Positions 36,178 through 44,946 are shown, counted from the stretch's first letter. The stretch: 64,000 nt of DNA from Enterobacter cloacae (GCF_011078175.1 NZ_JAALCJ010000006.1:248001-312000), one strand, 5' to 3'. Notes: a model not told the origin generated them from the letters alone. Program-made: numbers and translations.

Positions 36178-37199
36178 CAGGCGGCTCCCTGCTGTGCTTC
36201 ACGCATCGCCAGCTGTTCTTTCGCGGCCTTTTGCATCATGCGGCGCAGGCGCGAGAGGCCAACGTCGTGCTGATACAGGTATTCATGATCGCGGGCGTTT
36301 GGCGCCAGGCTTTCCAGCACCACGCGGTCCTGCTCCAGCACTTCCCAGTGCAGTTTTTCCAGCCGGTTGCGGTACATGAAGCGCCACATATCGCGCTGCC
36401 AGCCCTGTACGCGGCGGATGCGCCAGAAGAAGACGCGGCAATTGTCGTTATCTTCCGGCACCACCATGCCGACGATAAAGAAGTGGCCGCCCGGTCCGAA
36501 ACGCTTCTTATAGGGAATGGAGAGACGCATCCAGCAGGTGCCGCTGTTGCCCAGCTCCACCCAGTCGAAGTTGACGCCGCTCTGCCCTTTTTTCTCGAAG
36601 ATGAAGCCGGTTTTGGTCGGCTGGAGCACCATGTCGGCCTTGCGATCCCCTTCCGCCATCGAGTGCGACGACGAATGCAGATAGGTGCCGTGCATCGGGT
36701 CCATGACGTTTTCCAGCGCGTACTGGTAATTGCATTTCCACGCGGCGGTGCAGAGGAAGTTGCTGAAGTTTTCCGTGTCGGCGAGTTCATCCGGGAAGGT
36801 CAGTTCGTCCGGCTGCTGGTCCGCGGTAACGCCAAACCAGAGGAAGATGGCGCCGTGCGCCTCCTGCACGTTATAGCTGCGCACGCACTGCTGGCCGACC
36901 AGCGGGCATTTATCCACGGCCGGCACGTCTTTCACCTCGCCGTTGCCCGCCACCTCTACGCCGTGATACCAGCAGGCGATGCGGTCCCCAAGGTTCCAGC
37001 CCATAGACAGGCGCGCGCCGCGGTGCGGACAGCGGTCCTCCAGCGCCTGCACCTGGCCGTCTTTGTTGCGCCAGACCACAATCTGCTCGCCCAGGCGGGT
37101 GATGCCCACCGGCGCAGACTGCACTTCCCAGCTCGCCAGCACCGGATACCAGAGGCCGCGCAGACCTTTATCGAGATAGTGTTGTACGGTAGTCGTCAT
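36177..37199 (-). CDS. Aromatic ring-hydroxylating oxygenase, Rieske alpha subunit
   Basis: 340 residues. The Rieske [2Fe-2S] domain has Cys57-x-His59 and Cys76-x2-His79 (CPHRG, CWYHG). The catalytic domain has the mononuclear iron signature N164-x2-D167-x2-H170-x4-H175 (NVMDPMHGTYLH). It is shorter than naphthalene-type alpha subunits (about 450) and resembles the 340-350-residue demethylase/carbazole-type group. Electrons would come from the ferredoxin two genes upstream and the FAD reductase further down. No classical beta subunit is present; a 102-residue protein is encoded instead, 10 bases upstream. Substrate unknown; context suggests an aromatic or indole-type acid. Confidence 0.93.
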   Translation of the reverse strand: MTTTVQHYLDKGLRGLWYPVLASWEVQSAPVGITRLGEQIVVWRNKDGQVQALEDRCPHRGARLSMGWNLGDRIACWYHGVEVAGNGEVKDVPAVDKCPLVGQQCVRSYNVQEAHGAIFLWFGVTADQQPDELTFPDELADTENFSNFLCTAAWKCNYQYALENVMDPMHGTYLHSSSHSMAEGDRKADMVLQPTKTGFIFEKKGQSGVNFDWVELGNSGTCWMRLSIPYKKRFGPGGHFFIVGMVVPEDNDNCRVFFWRIRRVQGWQRDMWRFMYRNRLEKLHWEVLEQDRVVLESLAPNARDHEYLYQHDVGLSRLRRMMQKAAKEQLAMREAQQGAA

Positions 37200-37209
37200 C
37201 GCGTTGCCC

Positions 37210-37518
37210 TCAGTAGCCGTTAACCTGTAAGAATGCCTGGAAGCTGGCCTCGCTCCACGGCTCGCCCTGCTGGTCGTGCATGCGCACCGCGTTCAGCCCG
37301 TTCACCAGCTCCGGCAAGGTTTCAATGCCCTGCTCGAAGAGATCTTCCAGCGTCGCGATCAGGTTCATCTCCCAGTTTTCCGGCTCGCGGCTGCGGGTCT
37401 GCCAGATCAGGTTCTGGTAATCACCCGGCTTATGGATCGCACCGTTACCGCCCTCTGCCGGTGGGGCAAACTGACGGCTTTCCGGCAGCGCCGGGTTGTA
37501 GTTGAGAGTGTCGCTCAT
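37210..37518 (-). CDS. Small 102-residue oxygenase-linked protein (recombinase-like HTH family)
   Basis: Short acidic protein with no Rieske, beta-subunit or membrane features. An N-terminal disordered stretch (NYNPALPESRQF) is followed by helices around RSREPENWEMNLIATLEDLFE and ELVNGLNAVRM. I recall proteins of this type annotated as 'recombinase-like helix-turn-helix' and found next to Rieske alpha subunits, including in auxin-degradation (iad) loci. This naming is from memory, not a search. The ATG overlaps the ferredoxin stop (ATGA, 37515-37518), and the alpha-subunit gene begins 10 bases later. It is probably a structural partner of the oxygenase rather than a DNA-binding protein. Confidence 0.75.
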   Translation of the reverse strand: MSDTLNYNPALPESRQFAPPAEGGNGAIHKPGDYQNLIWQTRSREPENWEMNLIATLEDLFEQGIETLPELVNGLNAVRMHDQQGEPWSEASFQAFLQVNGY

Positions 37519-37838
37519 GCCACGGTCTCCTCGACAAAGGTAATCTGAATCTGGTTTTCAAAAACCCGAACCGGGTAGCGGTTAAGGTTGCGCCCCCCGG
37601 GTCCGTGGAGGCACTGGCCGGTTTTGACGTCGAACACCGCCTCGTGGAGCGGACACTCCACCTTGCCGTCCTCCACGAAGCCCTGGCTCAGCAGGGCATA
37701 GGCGTGTGGGCATACGTCCTCCAGCGCGTAATATTCACCGTCGATCAGGTAAACGCCGATCTCTTTCCCGTCGACGTTGCCGCTAAAAGGGAAATCTTCC
37801 TGTACTTGTTCTGCGTCACATACGCCTATCCAGCTCAT
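37515..37838 (-). CDS. Rieske [2Fe-2S] ferredoxin component of the oxygenase
   Basis: 107 residues from the ATG at 37838, which has GGAGG six bases upstream. An in-frame ATG at 37898 would force the operator-like palindrome at 37858-37873 into the coding sequence and add 20 atypical residues, so it was not used. The cluster ligands are Cys43-x-His45 and Cys62-x2-His65 (CPHAY, CPLHEA). It shuttles electrons from the FAD reductase to the oxygenase alpha subunit. It is the first gene of the 14-gene minus-strand unit. Confidence 0.93.
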   Translation of the reverse strand: MSWIGVCDAEQVQEDFPFSGNVDGKEIGVYLIDGEYYALEDVCPHAYALLSQGFVEDGKVECPLHEAVFDVKTGQCLHGPGGRNLNRYPVRVFENQIQITFVEETVA

Positions 37839-37857
37839 CACGATCCTCCAGGCTTTT

Positions 37858-37873
37858 GTTTCATATATGAAAC
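37858..37873. promoter_or_regulatory. Perfect 16-bp palindrome, probable IclR-type operator (site 1)
   Basis: GTTTCATATATGAAAC is its own reverse complement. It lies 20 bases before the ferredoxin start and about 25 bases downstream of the predicted -10 element, a position suited to blocking elongation or initiation. Two related sites are at 38126 and 38173. Confidence 0.7.
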
Positions 37874-37896
37874 TCTGTTTCTTATTTAATACGGTC

Positions 37897-37924
37897 AATA
37901 TAAAAGCGATGAAAGTTTCGTCAA
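37897..37924 (-). promoter_or_regulatory. Predicted sigma-70 promoter of the catabolic operon
   Basis: On the minus strand TTGACG (37924-37919) and TATATT (37902-37897) are separated by 16 bases; each matches five of six consensus positions. Transcription would start near 37890, upstream of operator site 1. Confidence 0.5.
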
Positions 37925-38125
37925 GCGCGAATGTGACGAATTTGTTAATCAGCGAGTAATTAATTAACTAAGTGTGCAAAGGATCACGAAAAAATGCAGC
38001 GATATGAAATTTTCATTATTGCAGCGTGAGAAATACGTTTTTTTAATGCCCTCTTATTTTGAATAAAAGATATTGACTTCCTTTCTTTTTACTCTTTAAA
38101 AATAAATGAGCGTCACCTGTTTCGC

Positions 38126-38141
38126 GTTTCACCTGTGAAAC
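38126..38141. promoter_or_regulatory. 16-bp inverted repeat, probable operator (site 2)
   Basis: GTTTCACCTGTGAAAC has 7-base arms around a CT centre and the same GTTTCA-N4-TGAAAC frame as site 1. It lies midway in the 411-base divergent region (37839-38249), which is AT-rich and otherwise shows no gene. Confidence 0.65.
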
Positions 38142-38172
38142 TCGTTTTAAATTTATTTTTAATAAACAAAGA

Positions 38173-38188
38173 GTTTCATAGGTGAACC
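38173..38188. promoter_or_regulatory. Degenerate 16-bp inverted repeat, probable operator (site 3)
   Basis: GTTTCATAGGTGAACC keeps the same spacing with one mismatch in the right arm. It lies about 60 bases before the divergent MFS gene and may control it. Confidence 0.5.
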
Positions 38189-38249
38189 ATTTTAGCTCCG
38201 TGACAATCACATTGATGAAAATATAAGTTACAAAAAACGTAAGGCGGAC

Positions 38250-39464
38250 ATGATGACGGCAAAATGGCAAGGCACGATTGCGCTTTTATTACTCATTATT
38301 ATTTCGTACGTCGATCGGGTAAATATCTCGGTAATGATTTTAAACCCGGAATTTGCCGAACATTTTCAGTTAAATGAAAACAGAATGTTACAGGGTCTGC
38401 TCATGACCTGCTTTCTCCTGGGTTATGGCTTTTCTGCTTTATTATTAACGCCGGTTATTGAAAGCAAACTTCATTATCGGCAGGGATTATTAAGCAGCAT
38501 TGCGATTTGGGCCGCGGTCTGCGCGGTTTCGCCTTTGCTCGGCTCGCTGACGGGAATGCTCATCGCCCGCGTGGTTCTGGGGATCGCGGAGGGACCGCTT
38601 TTTTCACTGAAAACGCGCTTTATCAGCGATAACTTTAGCGCGCAAGAGATCGGCAAACCCAATGCCGTGACCGCGCTGGGCGTCTCGCTCGGTCTGGCCG
38701 TGGGCTTTCCGCTGGTGACCTGGCTGATGGCACATCTGGGCTGGGCCGGATCGTTTTATGCACTGGCGGCAATCAACCTTCTCCTCGGCGGCGGCTTAAT
38801 CTGGCGTTTTCTGCCCGCGCCGCGCAAGCTCCCGACCGCGAAAAAGCCGGGGTTTGTCCACACCTTCACGCTGGCCTGGCAGACGCCGCTGCTGGGCTGG
38901 ATCATGGTGGTTGAAATCGCCACCCTGAGCTATCTCTGGGGAAGTAGCGCCTGGCTACCCGCGTGGCTGCGTGACGAGCACCACTTCTCGCTGCATGCCA
39001 CGGGCTGGCTTGCGGCGATCCCCTTCCTGCTCAGCCTGGGGTCAAAGTTTCTGGGTGGCGTGCTGCTCGACAAAATGCGTCCGGAACAGGCACCGGTGCT
39101 GTTTGTGGTGGGCGGGGCGATGACGGCGCTGTCCGTGGTCGCGCTGATGCTCAGCCATCAGCCTGCCTGGCTGGCGCTGTTTATGCTTTCGGCTAACGTC
39201 TTCTGGGGGCTTCAGGGGGCGGCTATTCCGGCGGTGATCCAGCATCACGCCGCGCGGGAAGCGGTGGGCAGCGCTTACGGCATAATCAATGGGATCGGCA
39301 ATATCTGCGCGGCGTTTATTCCGCTGCTGATGGGGATGGTGATGAGATCGGTGGGGTCGGTCAGTTCAGGCTTTTCGGTGCTGGTCGTCTCGCAGGTTGT
39401 CACCCTGCTTGCCGGGGGAATGTTGCTGCTGCGCATGCGGCGCGCAGCAGCAATCAGCGCGTAA
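38250..39464 (+). CDS. MFS transporter (anion:cation symporter-like), divergent copy
   Basis: 404-residue major facilitator protein with 12 expected membrane segments. TM1 carries the YVDRVNISVM motif of the ACS family. The family loop GIAEGPLF and GFPLVTW in TM5 are also present in the operon transporter (GVAEGPLF). It lacks the long polar N-terminal tail of that transporter. It is transcribed away from the catabolic operon across the three inverted repeats, so it is probably co-regulated by the IclR protein. Its stop lies 3 bases from the convergent speB stop, with no terminator between. Confidence 0.9.
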   Translation: MMTAKWQGTIALLLLIIISYVDRVNISVMILNPEFAEHFQLNENRMLQGLLMTCFLLGYGFSALLLTPVIESKLHYRQGLLSSIAIWAAVCAVSPLLGSLTGMLIARVVLGIAEGPLFSLKTRFISDNFSAQEIGKPNAVTALGVSLGLAVGFPLVTWLMAHLGWAGSFYALAAINLLLGGGLIWRFLPAPRKLPTAKKPGFVHTFTLAWQTPLLGWIMVVEIATLSYLWGSSAWLPAWLRDEHHFSLHATGWLAAIPFLLSLGSKFLGGVLLDKMRPEQAPVLFVVGGAMTALSVVALMLSHQPAWLALFMLSANVFWGLQGAAIPAVIQHHAAREAVGSAYGIINGIGNICAAFIPLLMGMVMRSVGSVSSGFSVLVVSQVVTLLAGGMLLLRMRRAAAISA

Positions 39465-39467
39465 GGC

Positions 39468-40388
39468 TTATTCGCCTTTTTTCGCCGCCTGGATGTAGAG
39501 CATTTCTAGTGCCAGGGTCGCCGCGGCCAGCGCGGTGATCTCGGACTGGTCATAGGCCGGAGCCACTTCCACCACGTCCATCCCGACGATGTTCAGATCC
39601 TTCAGGCCACGCACCAGCTTGATGGCGCGGTCTGACGTCAGGCCGCCAATCACCGGCGTACCGGTACCCGGTGCAAATGCCGGATCCAGACAGTCGATAT
39701 CAAAGGTCAGGTACACAGGCATATCGCCGACGATCTGCTTAACCTGAGCCAGGATATCGTCCACGCCGCGATCGTTCACCTGGCCTGCGTCCAGCACGGT
39801 GAAGCCGTTATCTTTGTCGAACTCGGTACGGATGCCGATCTGCACGGAGTGATTCGGGTCGATCAGACCTTCGTTTGGCGCAGTGTAAAACATGGTGCCG
39901 TGGTCGAATTCACAGCCGTTCGCGTAGGTGTCAGTATGCGCATCGAAGTGCACCAGCGCCATTTTGCCGAAGTGCTTCGCGTGGGCGCGCAGCAGCGGCA
40001 GTGTGACGAAGTGGTCGCCGCCGAAGGAGAGCATGCGTTTACCAGCCGCCAGCAGCTTCTCGGCGTGCGCCTGCAATTTTTCGCTCATCTCACGCGCGTC
40101 GCCAAAGGCGTACACCAGATCGCCGCAGTCCACCACGTTCAGGCGCTCGCGCATGTCGAAGTTCCACGGGAAGCGGTTGTGCTCCCAGGCCAGGTTAGTG
40201 GAAACCTGACGGATCGCCGCCGGACCATGACGTCCACCCGCGCGACCGGACGTTGCCATGTCGAACGGTACGCCGGTGATCACCCACTCAGCGTCGCTGT
40301 CGTACGGCTGGAAGTTCATCGGAAGGCGTAAAAAACCAAACGCGTTAGATACCAGAGAGTTATCGTACTGATGACCTAAAGTGCTCAT
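39468..40388 (-). CDS. speB: Agmatinase
   Basis: 306 residues, equal to E. coli SpeB. This binuclear manganese ureohydrolase converts agmatine to putrescine and urea. Metal-binding motifs GGDHFVT, DAHTDTY and [14 protein letters not shown] are complete. It lies downstream of speA on the same strand, so the two together make putrescine from arginine. A strong terminator-like hairpin sits 40-85 bases upstream of its start, between the two genes. Confidence 0.98.
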   Translation of the reverse strand: MSTLGHQYDNSLVSNAFGFLRLPMNFQPYDSDAEWVITGVPFDMATSGRAGGRHGPAAIRQVSTNLAWEHNRFPWNFDMRERLNVVDCGDLVYAFGDAREMSEKLQAHAEKLLAAGKRMLSFGGDHFVTLPLLRAHAKHFGKMALVHFDAHTDTYANGCEFDHGTMFYTAPNEGLIDPNHSVQIGIRTEFDKDNGFTVLDAGQVNDRGVDDILAQVKQIVGDMPVYLTFDIDCLDPAFAPGTGTPVIGGLTSDRAIKLVRGLKDLNIVGMDVVEVAPAYDQSEITALAAATLALEMLYIQAAKKGE

Positions 40389-40427
40389 GTCCTGACCTCT
40401 TATAAAGTCGATACATTAAAAACAGAT

Positions 40428-40473
40428 GAAAAAAAATCCCCTCCGCGTCGTTAAACCCGACGAGGAAGGGATT
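40428..40473 (-). terminator. Terminator-like hairpin between speA and speB
   Basis: On the minus strand AATCCCTTCCTCGTCG and CGACGCGGAGGGGATT form a long stem (one internal mismatch region) followed by TTTTTTTT. It lies about 125 bases after the speA stop and 40 bases before speB, so it could end speA transcripts or attenuate read-through into speB. Confidence 0.8.
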
Positions 40474-40557
40474 GATTCGTAAATCGCATATTGGGGCGAA
40501 TTATCGCCGTTAATTCATACGGGTTCAAGTGAGTATAGGGCATTGTGCGGTCTGATG

Positions 40558-40590
40558 CCCTCACCCCAACCCTCTCCCACAGAGAGAGGG
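40558..40590. repeat. CCCTCTCCC-type palindromic repeat after speA
   Basis: CCCTCACCCCAACCCTCTCC with the complementary AGAGAGAGGG, eight bases from the speA stop codon. Confidence 0.87.
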
Positions 40591-40598
40591 CGTTTTAC

Positions 40599-42575
40599 CT
40601 ACTCGTCTTCCAGATAGGTGTACCCGTACAGACCTGCTTCAAACTCTTCCAGGAACTGCTGCTGCAAGGCATCGTCCAGACCGGTATTTTTCACCTGATC
40701 GCGGAACTGGGTGAGCAGTTTTTTCGGATCCAGCTGAACGTATTCGAGCATGTCCGCCACGGTGTCCCCTTCGTCGGACAGCTCAACCTCCACGCTGCCG
40801 TCAGGGAAGACAAACACGTCAACCGCTTCGGTATCGCCGAATAGGTTGTGCATATTGCCGAGGATCTCCTGATACGCCCCCACCATAAAGAAGCCCAGCA
40901 TTGGCGGATTCTCCGGATCGTACTCCGGCATCGGCATGGTTGTGGCAATACCGTCACCGTCGACATAGTGATCAATCGCGCCATCGGAGTCACAGGTGAT
41001 GTCCAGCAGCACCGCGCGACGCTCCGGAGCGTGGTTCAGCCCTTCCAGCGGCAGAACCGGGAACAGCTGGTCTATACCCCAGGCATCCGGCATCGACTGG
41101 AACAGGGAGAAGTTGACGTACATTTTGTCCGCCATACGCTCCTGCAACTCGTCGATAATTGGACGGTGCGCGCGGTTGCTCGGGTCGAGCTGTTTCTGCA
41201 CTTCGTGGCACATATTCAGATAGAGCTGCTCGGCCCACGCGCGCTCTTGCAGGCTAAAGGTGCCCGAAGAATAGCCGACGTGAATATCGTGCAGGTCCAT
41301 CTGGCTGTCGTGTAGCCATTCGCGCAGGGAACGACGCGTGCCCGGCTCGTGCATCTCCTGCCAGGTTTCCCACATGCTTTGCAGAGAACGCGGGGCATCG
41401 TCTGCCGGAGGTGTGGCTTCGGTGATTTCGCTACGCTCAACGCCGATGATGTTAGAGACCAGCACCGTATGGTGCGCGGTAACCGCGCGGCCGGATTCGG
41501 TGATCACCGTCGGATGCGGCAGGCCGTGCTCTTCGCAGGCATCGCCAATCGCCCAGATGATGTTGTTAGCGTATTCGTTCAGGCCGTAGTTTACCGAGCA
41601 GTCAGACTGCGAGCGGGTCCCTTCGTAGTCCACGCCCAGGCCGCCGCCCACGTCAAAGCACTGAATATTCACGCCGAGCTTATGCAGCTCAACGTAGAAA
41701 CGTGCCGATTCACGCACGCCGGTGGCGATGTCGCGGATATTGGCCATCTGCGAGCCGAGGTGGAAGTGCAGCAGCTGAATGCTGTCCAGACGACCGCGCT
41801 CGCGCAGAATTTCCACCAGCTGTAGCACCTGGTTCGCCGCGAGGCCGAACTTGGATTTTTCACCGCCGGAAGACTGCCACTTACCGGATCCCTGCGAGGC
41901 CAGACGCGCACGCACGCCAAGGCGAGGGATCACGTTCAGACGCTCGGCCTCTTCCAGCACAATCGCGATTTCGGTCATCTTCTCGATCACCAGATAGACC
42001 TTGTGGCCCATCTTCTCGCCAATTAGCGCCAGACGAATATATTCACGGTCTTTATAGCCGTTACAGACGATCACCGACCGGGTCATGCCCGCGTGGGCCA
42101 GGACAGCCATCAACTCCGCTTTAGAGCCTGCTTCCAGGCCCAACGGTTCGCCGGAGTGGATCAGGGACTCAATCACGCGGCGGTGCTGGTTTACCTTGAT
42201 CGGATAAACGAGGAAATAGTCGCCGTTATAACCATACGATTCGCGCGCACGTTTGAACGCGGCGTTAATAGAACGCAGGCGATGTTGCAGGATCTGCGGG
42301 AAGCAGAACAGTGCAGGCAAGCGCTGGCCCTGCGCTTCACGGGCTTTCACCAGTTTAGCGAGATCCACGCGCGCTTCCGGGACGTCCGGATCCGGGCAGA
42401 CACTGATGTGACCCAGCTCGTTGACGTCGTAGTAGTTATTGCCCCACCAGGCAATATTGTAAGTGCGCAGCATCTTGCTGGCTTCCTGGGAGCTCATCGC
42501 AACCTCCTGCATAGAACGTAGTACACCCTGTTCGCCTGCTGACGAAGGCGAAAGCGAAGACATGTCGTCAGACAT
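40599..42575 (-). CDS. speA: Biosynthetic arginine decarboxylase
   Basis: 658 residues from the ATG at 42575 ([10 protein letters not shown]), matching E. coli SpeA. It is a PLP enzyme of the alanine-racemase fold: the PLP lysine is in YPIKVNQH, and a glycine-rich [10 protein letters not shown] motif binds phosphate. It makes agmatine, which SpeB turns into putrescine. The small gene yqgB ends eight bases before the start, so the two are likely co-transcribed and perhaps translationally coupled. An ATG four codons earlier overlaps yqgB and was not chosen. Confidence 0.98.
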   Translation of the reverse strand: MSDDMSSLSPSSAGEQGVLRSMQEVAMSSQEASKMLRTYNIAWWGNNYYDVNELGHISVCPDPDVPEARVDLAKLVKAREAQGQRLPALFCFPQILQHRLRSINAAFKRARESYGYNGDYFLVYPIKVNQHRRVIESLIHSGEPLGLEAGSKAELMAVLAHAGMTRSVIVCNGYKDREYIRLALIGEKMGHKVYLVIEKMTEIAIVLEEAERLNVIPRLGVRARLASQGSGKWQSSGGEKSKFGLAANQVLQLVEILRERGRLDSIQLLHFHLGSQMANIRDIATGVRESARFYVELHKLGVNIQCFDVGGGLGVDYEGTRSQSDCSVNYGLNEYANNIIWAIGDACEEHGLPHPTVITESGRAVTAHHTVLVSNIIGVERSEITEATPPADDAPRSLQSMWETWQEMHEPGTRRSLREWLHDSQMDLHDIHVGYSSGTFSLQERAWAEQLYLNMCHEVQKQLDPSNRAHRPIIDELQERMADKMYVNFSLFQSMPDAWGIDQLFPVLPLEGLNHAPERRAVLLDITCDSDGAIDHYVDGDGIATTMPMPEYDPENPPMLGFFMVGAYQEILGNMHNLFGDTEAVDVFVFPDGSVEVELSDEGDTVADMLEYVQLDPKKLLTQFRDQVKNTGLDDALQQQFLEEFEAGLYGYTYLEDE

Positions 42576-42583
42576 AGCGAACC

Positions 42584-42715
42584 TCAACTCTTTGTATTAA
42601 GTGTAAAACAGTTGACTACTATCGCAGCGTTATACGGCGATAACAACCCATTAACGGCTCCATTTCCCAGCAGAGTATGCTGAAATCCAGACCGTGCGAC
42701 CGGTTTCTTATTCAT
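42584..42715 (-). CDS. yqgB: Small acid-response protein YqgB, leader ORF of speA
   Basis: 43 residues from the ATG at 42715, with the same length and pattern as E. coli YqgB: N terminus MNKKPVA and C-terminal [10 protein letters not shown]. The frame remains open 25 codons further up but without similarity. It lies in the speA transcript leader, 8 bases before the speA start. Conservation of the C-terminal half argues for a functional peptide, possibly a translated regulatory uORF for speA. The precise function is not known to me. Confidence 0.85.
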   Translation of the reverse strand: MNKKPVARSGFQHTLLGNGAVNGLLSPYNAAIVVNCFTLNTKS

Positions 42716-43231
42716 ATCATTGTAAAACACGTATCCGAACTCTGTATGACAAGGTTCGGCGAAACCACGAGAAAACTCCTGTATTAACAAGAGCGCCCTT
42801 GTTCAGTTTTCACAAAGCGTGACCGGCTCTGGAATCCTGAGAAGCACCGAGATGGGTATAACATCGGCAGGTGTTTAGACCGGAAGTGCGGGTGGGAATC
42901 AAATGCGCGCCAGAACGGCTGCGCTGAATGAGCGGAAAACGATGGTTCATTATCTCGTATCACCTCCACGGCCGCCTCTGCTGAAACGGACCACAAGCCA
43001 AAGCTAAAAGTTCACTGCTTAACCCGGCTGGAAGTGGCGACACGATGTGTTCATCGAGCGCTTATTTTATATGAGCCGCGCGCCGCGTTTTATACCGAGA
43101 AGGTCGCTAAAAAGCAAAACAAAAATGCGGAGGTTGCCAGCGCCGTCAGGAAAAATGTCCAGCCGTGTTTTCAACGCAGTGAGAGGTGAGTCAAAAAAAA
43201 CTGGAAATCGGGTGAAGAAGTGACCTAAAAT
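42716..43231. other. yqgB-metK intergenic region
   Basis: About 516 bases between the divergent yqgB-speA and metK units. It must hold the speA promoter. Short open frames exist (for example minus strand 42784-42996) but none has recognisable similarity or a convincing ribosome binding site. No repeat unit or RNA gene was recognised. Confidence 0.5.
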
Positions 43232-43255
43232 AGACGTCCAGATGTTAATCCATCC
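43232..43255 (+). promoter_or_regulatory. MetJ boxes upstream of metK
   Basis: Three adjoining 8-mers, AGACGTCC, AGATGTTA and ATCCATCC, match the MetJ consensus AGACGTCT at 7, 5 and 4 positions. Tandem boxes of declining quality are usual for MetJ, which represses with S-adenosylmethionine as corepressor, the product of MetK. The array is about 120 bases upstream of the metK start. Confidence 0.7.
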
Positions 43256-43375
43256 ATACTGATTAACACTCAGACTGCCAGTGTCAAAATTCTGTAGGTC
43301 TTGGTAGAATTATCTCCTTTGGCTAATCCACACAGCAGCTTGAGCTAACCAAATTCCTCTTAGGTGAAATAAAAC

Positions 43376-44530
43376 ATGGCAAAACACCTGTTTACGTCCG
43401 AGTCCGTATCAGAAGGACATCCTGATAAAATTGCTGACCAAATCTCCGATGCGGTGCTGGATGCGATCCTCGCGCAGGATCCAAAAGCGCGCGTAGCGTG
43501 TGAAACCTATGTCAAAACCGGCATGGTTCTGGTTGGCGGTGAGATCACCACCAGCGCATGGGTTGATATCGAAGAGATCACCCGTAACACGGTGCGTGAG
43601 ATCGGCTATGTACATTCTGATATGGGCTTTGATGCCAACTCCTGCGCCGTACTGAGCGCGATTGGCAAACAGTCTCCGGACATCAACCAGGGCGTTGACC
43701 GTGCCGATCCGCTGGAACAGGGCGCGGGCGACCAGGGCCTGATGTTCGGTTACGCAACCAACGAAACCGACGTGCTGATGCCTGCCCCGGTGACCTACGC
43801 ACACCGTCTGGTGCAGCGTCAGGCTGAAGTGCGTAAAAACGGCACCCTGCCGTGGCTGCGCCCGGATGCGAAAAGCCAGGTGACCTTCCAGTATGACGAT
43901 GGGAAAATCGTCGGTATCGATGCCGTGGTTCTTTCCACGCAGCATGCTGAAGAGATTGACCAGAAATCCCTGCAAGAAGCGGTGATGGAAGAGATCATCA
44001 AGCCGGTTCTGCCAACTGAATGGCTGAGCTCTGCGACCAAATTCTTCATCAACCCAACCGGACGCTTTGTTATCGGCGGCCCAATGGGTGACTGCGGTCT
44101 GACCGGTCGTAAAATCATCGTTGATACCTACGGCGGCATGGCGCGTCACGGCGGCGGTGCATTCTCCGGTAAAGATCCGTCTAAAGTTGACCGCTCTGCG
44201 GCGTACGCGGCACGTTATGTGGCGAAAAACATCGTTGCTGCCGGTCTGGCTGATCGCTGTGAGATTCAGGTTTCCTACGCTATCGGCGTGGCTGAGCCAA
44301 CCTCCATCATGGTGGAAACCTTCGGTACTGAAAAAGTGCCTTCAGAACAGTTAACCCTGCTGGTGCGCGAGTTCTTCGACCTGCGTCCATACGGTCTGAT
44401 TCAGATGCTGGATCTGCTGCACCCAATCTACCAGGAAACCGCGGCGTACGGTCACTTTGGTCGCGAACATTTCCCATGGGAAAAAACCGACAAAGCCGCT
44501 CTGCTGCGTGAGGCTGCCGGTCTGAAATAA
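43376..44530 (+). CDS. metK: S-adenosylmethionine synthetase
   Basis: 384 residues, equal to E. coli MetK and nearly identical along its length. It joins methionine and ATP to make S-adenosylmethionine. Signature motifs are SVSEGHPDK at the N terminus, [12 protein letters not shown] and the C-terminal GGGAFSGKD phosphate loop. AACC-TCTTAGG-type leader sequence precedes the start. SAM from this enzyme also feeds polyamine synthesis, the pathway of the neighbouring speA and speB. MetJ boxes lie upstream and a strong terminator follows. Confidence 0.99.
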   Translation: MAKHLFTSESVSEGHPDKIADQISDAVLDAILAQDPKARVACETYVKTGMVLVGGEITTSAWVDIEEITRNTVREIGYVHSDMGFDANSCAVLSAIGKQSPDINQGVDRADPLEQGAGDQGLMFGYATNETDVLMPAPVTYAHRLVQRQAEVRKNGTLPWLRPDAKSQVTFQYDDGKIVGIDAVVLSTQHAEEIDQKSLQEAVMEEIIKPVLPTEWLSSATKFFINPTGRFVIGGPMGDCGLTGRKIIVDTYGGMARHGGGAFSGKDPSKVDRSAAYAARYVAKNIVAAGLADRCEIQVSYAIGVAEPTSIMVETFGTEKVPSEQLTLLVREFFDLRPYGLIQMLDLLHPIYQETAAYGHFGREHFPWEKTDKAALLREAAGLK

Positions 44531-44551
44531 TCGACTGCCAGCAGCTTAAAC

Positions 44552-44579
44552 AGGCCAGCCTTTGTGCTGGCCTTTTTTT
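44552..44579 (+). terminator. metK terminator
   Basis: AGGCCAGC-CTTTGT-GCTGGCCT followed by seven T residues, 21 bases after the stop. Confidence 0.93.
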
Positions 44580-44581
44580 AT

Positions 44582-44659
44582 GTCGGGTGGCGGCCAGGCC
44601 TTACCCGACCTACGGGTAGTGAGTTTTATAGGCCGGATAAGGCATAGCCGCCACCCGGC
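44582..44659. repeat. Inverted pair of REP units (BIME) between metK and galP
   Basis: Two A-type palindromes in opposite orientation: GTCGGGTGGCGG...ACCCGACCTAC (44582-44613) and ATAGGCCGGATAAGGC...CACCCGGC (44628-44659), 14 bases apart. They carry the GTAG-like flank of classical REPs. Confidence 0.9.
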
Positions 44660-44846
44660 AATATTTGGAACCGCTTACACCTGACTCTCTGTACCCCGCT
44701 TTCAGAATATTCTCTTTGCATGATCGCATTTCTTCTGCTGTTACATTCCCTTTCAGTTAAGTCTGAAATGTATTCAAACGCGATGCACATCAATTAATTT
44801 GCCTCTATATTTTCAAAGCTTTAATTATTTTTACGGTTACAGGTTA

Positions 44847-44862
44847 GTGTAACCGATTACAC
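44847..44862. promoter_or_regulatory. GalR/GalS operator upstream of galP
   Basis: GTGTAACCGATTACAC is a full match to the GalR/GalS consensus GTGTAANCGNTTACAC. It lies 85 bases upstream of the galP start codon and 3 bases from the CRP site. Confidence 0.9.
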
Positions 44863-44865
44863 CAT

Positions 44866-44881
44866 TGTGATTTGACTCACA
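44866..44881. promoter_or_regulatory. CRP site upstream of galP
   Basis: TGTGATTTGACTCACA matches both halves of the TGTGA-N6-TCACA consensus exactly. If the site is centred at -41.5 (class II), transcription would start near 44915. Together with the GalR operator it implies galactose induction under glucose-limited conditions. Confidence 0.9.
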
Positions 44882-44946
44882 TATTTTTATGAGTCGCTCG
44901 CCTACCCTTTATATCGTAAAAACTGATAACTCAACTGGAGGGCATA

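Noticed and set aside
37839-37898. Upstream ATG for the Rieske ferredoxin
   Set aside because: Would translate the 16-bp palindrome and lacks a good Shine-Dalgarno; the ATG at 37838 has GGAGG at six bases and gives the normal ferredoxin length.
38043-38270. 75-codon minus-strand frame in the divergent control region
   Set aside because: AT-rich, covers operator repeats and runs into the MFS gene; no similarity seen.
42784-42996. 70-codon minus-strand frame between yqgB and metK
   Set aside because: No recognised similarity, low-quality initiation region, and composition unlike neighbouring genes.
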